Positions 4,666 through 5,454 of a stretch of 5,454 nucleotides of DNA are shown here, one piece after another. The stretch comes from a bacterium. GTDB lineage: Bacteria > Patescibacteriota > Saccharimonadia > Saccharimonadales > UBA4665. Positions within the stretch are counted from its first letter, which is position 1, and each line of letters opens with the position of its first letter. The DNA lies in assembly GCA_029549845.1 (NCBI GenBank), contig JAKPIL010000190.1, forward strand, positions 1 through 5,454, given 5' to 3'. Under the pieces are notes generated by a model. The model had not been told where the DNA came from, searched no databases, and saw only the letters and a program-made list of their open reading frames with translations. The position numbers were made by a program, and so were the translations under genes.

Positions 4666-5454
4666 TTACTTCAAGAGGGCTCGCAAAGCGTCTTTGGTAA
4701 CGCCTATTTCGTCCCAAGGGTGCTCGCCATCAGCCCGCTCTATGGTCTTTTCGTGGCCTTTACCCAGCAGCAACACCGTGTCATTGGCGCCCGTAGCTCG
4801 TGAGAGCGCAAACGCAATCGCCTCTGTTCTGTCGTGTACTAAAAACACGTTTTGGCCGCGAACCTTCCCTGCCTTTTCGGCACCGCCCGCTATCATGTCC
4901 ATTATGTCTGCGCCGTCACAGTCGCGGTCGTCTTCCTCTGTCACCACCACTTCGTCGGCATATGTGCCGGCCAGTTCGCCCTGCACCGCCCGCTTGGCTT
5001 CATCGCGCCGCCCCGCAGAGCCAAACATCACAATCAGCTTGCCCTTCACCACCGGCCGAATATCTTTAAACAGCTTTTCAAAACTATCTGGCGTATGCGC
5101 AAAATCTACTATAACGGAAAAGCCTTGTCCCTCGTCTACCGTTGCCATCCGCCCCTCAACCCCAGCCAGACTCGCAATGCCCTGCTCTATCTGCGCTTTT
5201 GTAAGCCCCATAGCCTGCCCCACGCACACCGCTGCCAAGGTGTTATACACATTAAAAATCCCTGGCAAATGGCTCGTGATACGGTAGGTATCTGTGCCGG
5301 CCTCGGCCGTGTACTGCAAACCGTCTGAGCGGAGCTGCACGTCTGTCGCCCGCACATCGCCTGCCTCAACGCCGTAGGACACGCTATTTTCGGTTTCTAG
5401 TGCAAAGTCGACGCTCTGAGGGTCATCGGCGTTCACCACGGCTAGGCGCCTTCC
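4666..5454 (-). CDS. murE: MurE-type UDP-MurNAc-peptide ligase, 5' end cut by window edge
   Basis: Cytoplasmic Mur ligase that adds the third amino acid of the peptidoglycan stem peptide using ATP. The visible 262 codons cover the end of the central domain (LAVVNADDP, 4-12 of the visible part) and the whole C-terminal ligase domain: FNVYNTLAA (67-75), GVEGRM (98-103), VIVDFAHTPDSFEKLF (114-129), a FGSAGRRDEAKR loop (144-155) and LLLGKGHEKTI (228-238). The N-terminal domain and ATP-binding P-loop lie beyond the right edge. The frame remains open to 5454, so the GTG at 5439 is not the true start. The MurE specificity motif (DNPR in diaminopimelate enzymes) is replaced by EEDDRD (173-178), so the amino acid added cannot be inferred. 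It converges with the hydrolase gene across an 89-bp gap. A related MurE-like CPR ligase is a possible alternative to true MurE. Confidence 0.92.
   Translation of the reverse strand, partial: GRRLAVVNADDPQSVDFALETENSVSYGVEAGDVRATDVQLRSDGLQYTAEAGTDTYRITSHLPGIFNVYNTLAAVCVGQAMGLTKAQIEQGIASLAGVEGRMATVDEGQGFSVIVDFAHTPDSFEKLFKDIRPVVKGKLIVMFGSAGRRDEAKRAVQGELAGTYADEVVVTEEDDRDCDGADIMDMIAGGAEKAGKVRGQNVFLVHDRTEAIAFALSRATGANDTVLLLGKGHEKTIERADGEHPWDEIGVTKDALRALLK

Noticed and set aside
4694..5328. Plus-strand frames antisense to murE (197, 158 and 89 codons)
   Set aside because: The minus-strand frame carries the full set of Mur ligase C-terminal motifs; the plus-strand translations have none.
1..5454. 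tRNA, rRNA, CRISPR array, insertion sequence or UGA-recoded genes
   Set aside because: No cloverleaf, repeat-spacer array, transposase motif or in-frame TGA interruption was seen anywhere in the window.

Overview
The window carries five protein-coding genes and the regulatory DNA between them. It has the look of a small-genome Candidate Phyla Radiation (Patescibacteria) bacterium, most likely Saccharibacteria (TM7). That assignment is inferred from protein character: an 89-residue GroES with a shortened roof loop, GroEL wording, an unusual amidinotransferase-fold protein, and a MurE-type ligase with an atypical specificity motif. No marker gene or database search supports it. All five frames stay open under the standard code. 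The four visible stops upstream of window edges, plus the murE stop, are TAG or TAA, so nothing suggests the UGA recoding known from Gracilibacteria and Absconditabacteria.

Left part (1-2011, minus strand): the groES-groEL chaperonin operon, read right to left. A clear sigma70-type promoter (TTGACC-17-TATAGT) is followed by a CIRCE operator with one extra half-site, then a roughly 170-nt leader, groES with a strong Shine-Dalgarno, a 95-bp gap holding a 10-bp inverted repeat, and groEL, whose last ~60 codons lie beyond the left edge. The CIRCE points to HrcA control.

Middle part (2047-4576, plus strand): three genes diverge from the chaperonin operon. They are a 103-residue protein of unknown function, a 295-residue amidinotransferase/dimethylargininase-fold protein, and a 407-residue alpha/beta hydrolase with an N-terminal membrane segment. 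None has a Shine-Dalgarno. Instead each has a promoter-like -10 element ending only 6-7 nt before its ATG, which predicts leaderless mRNAs. This contrasts with the strong Shine-Dalgarno sites of groES and groEL. The case is strongest for the hydrolase (TTGACA-17-TTTAAT) and weakest for the small protein.

Right part (4577-5454): a convergent gap contains three alternating copies of one heptamer, forming two overlapping perfect palindromes. The C-terminal half of a MurE-type Mur ligase (minus strand) then runs off the right edge.

Functionally, the chaperonin and the Mur ligase are housekeeping genes. The three-gene middle block is the accessory part. Its amidinotransferase-like protein appears to have lost two of the usual catalytic residues. 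I see no mobile element, CRISPR array, tRNA, rRNA or defence system. No stretch longer than 300 bases lacks a gene.
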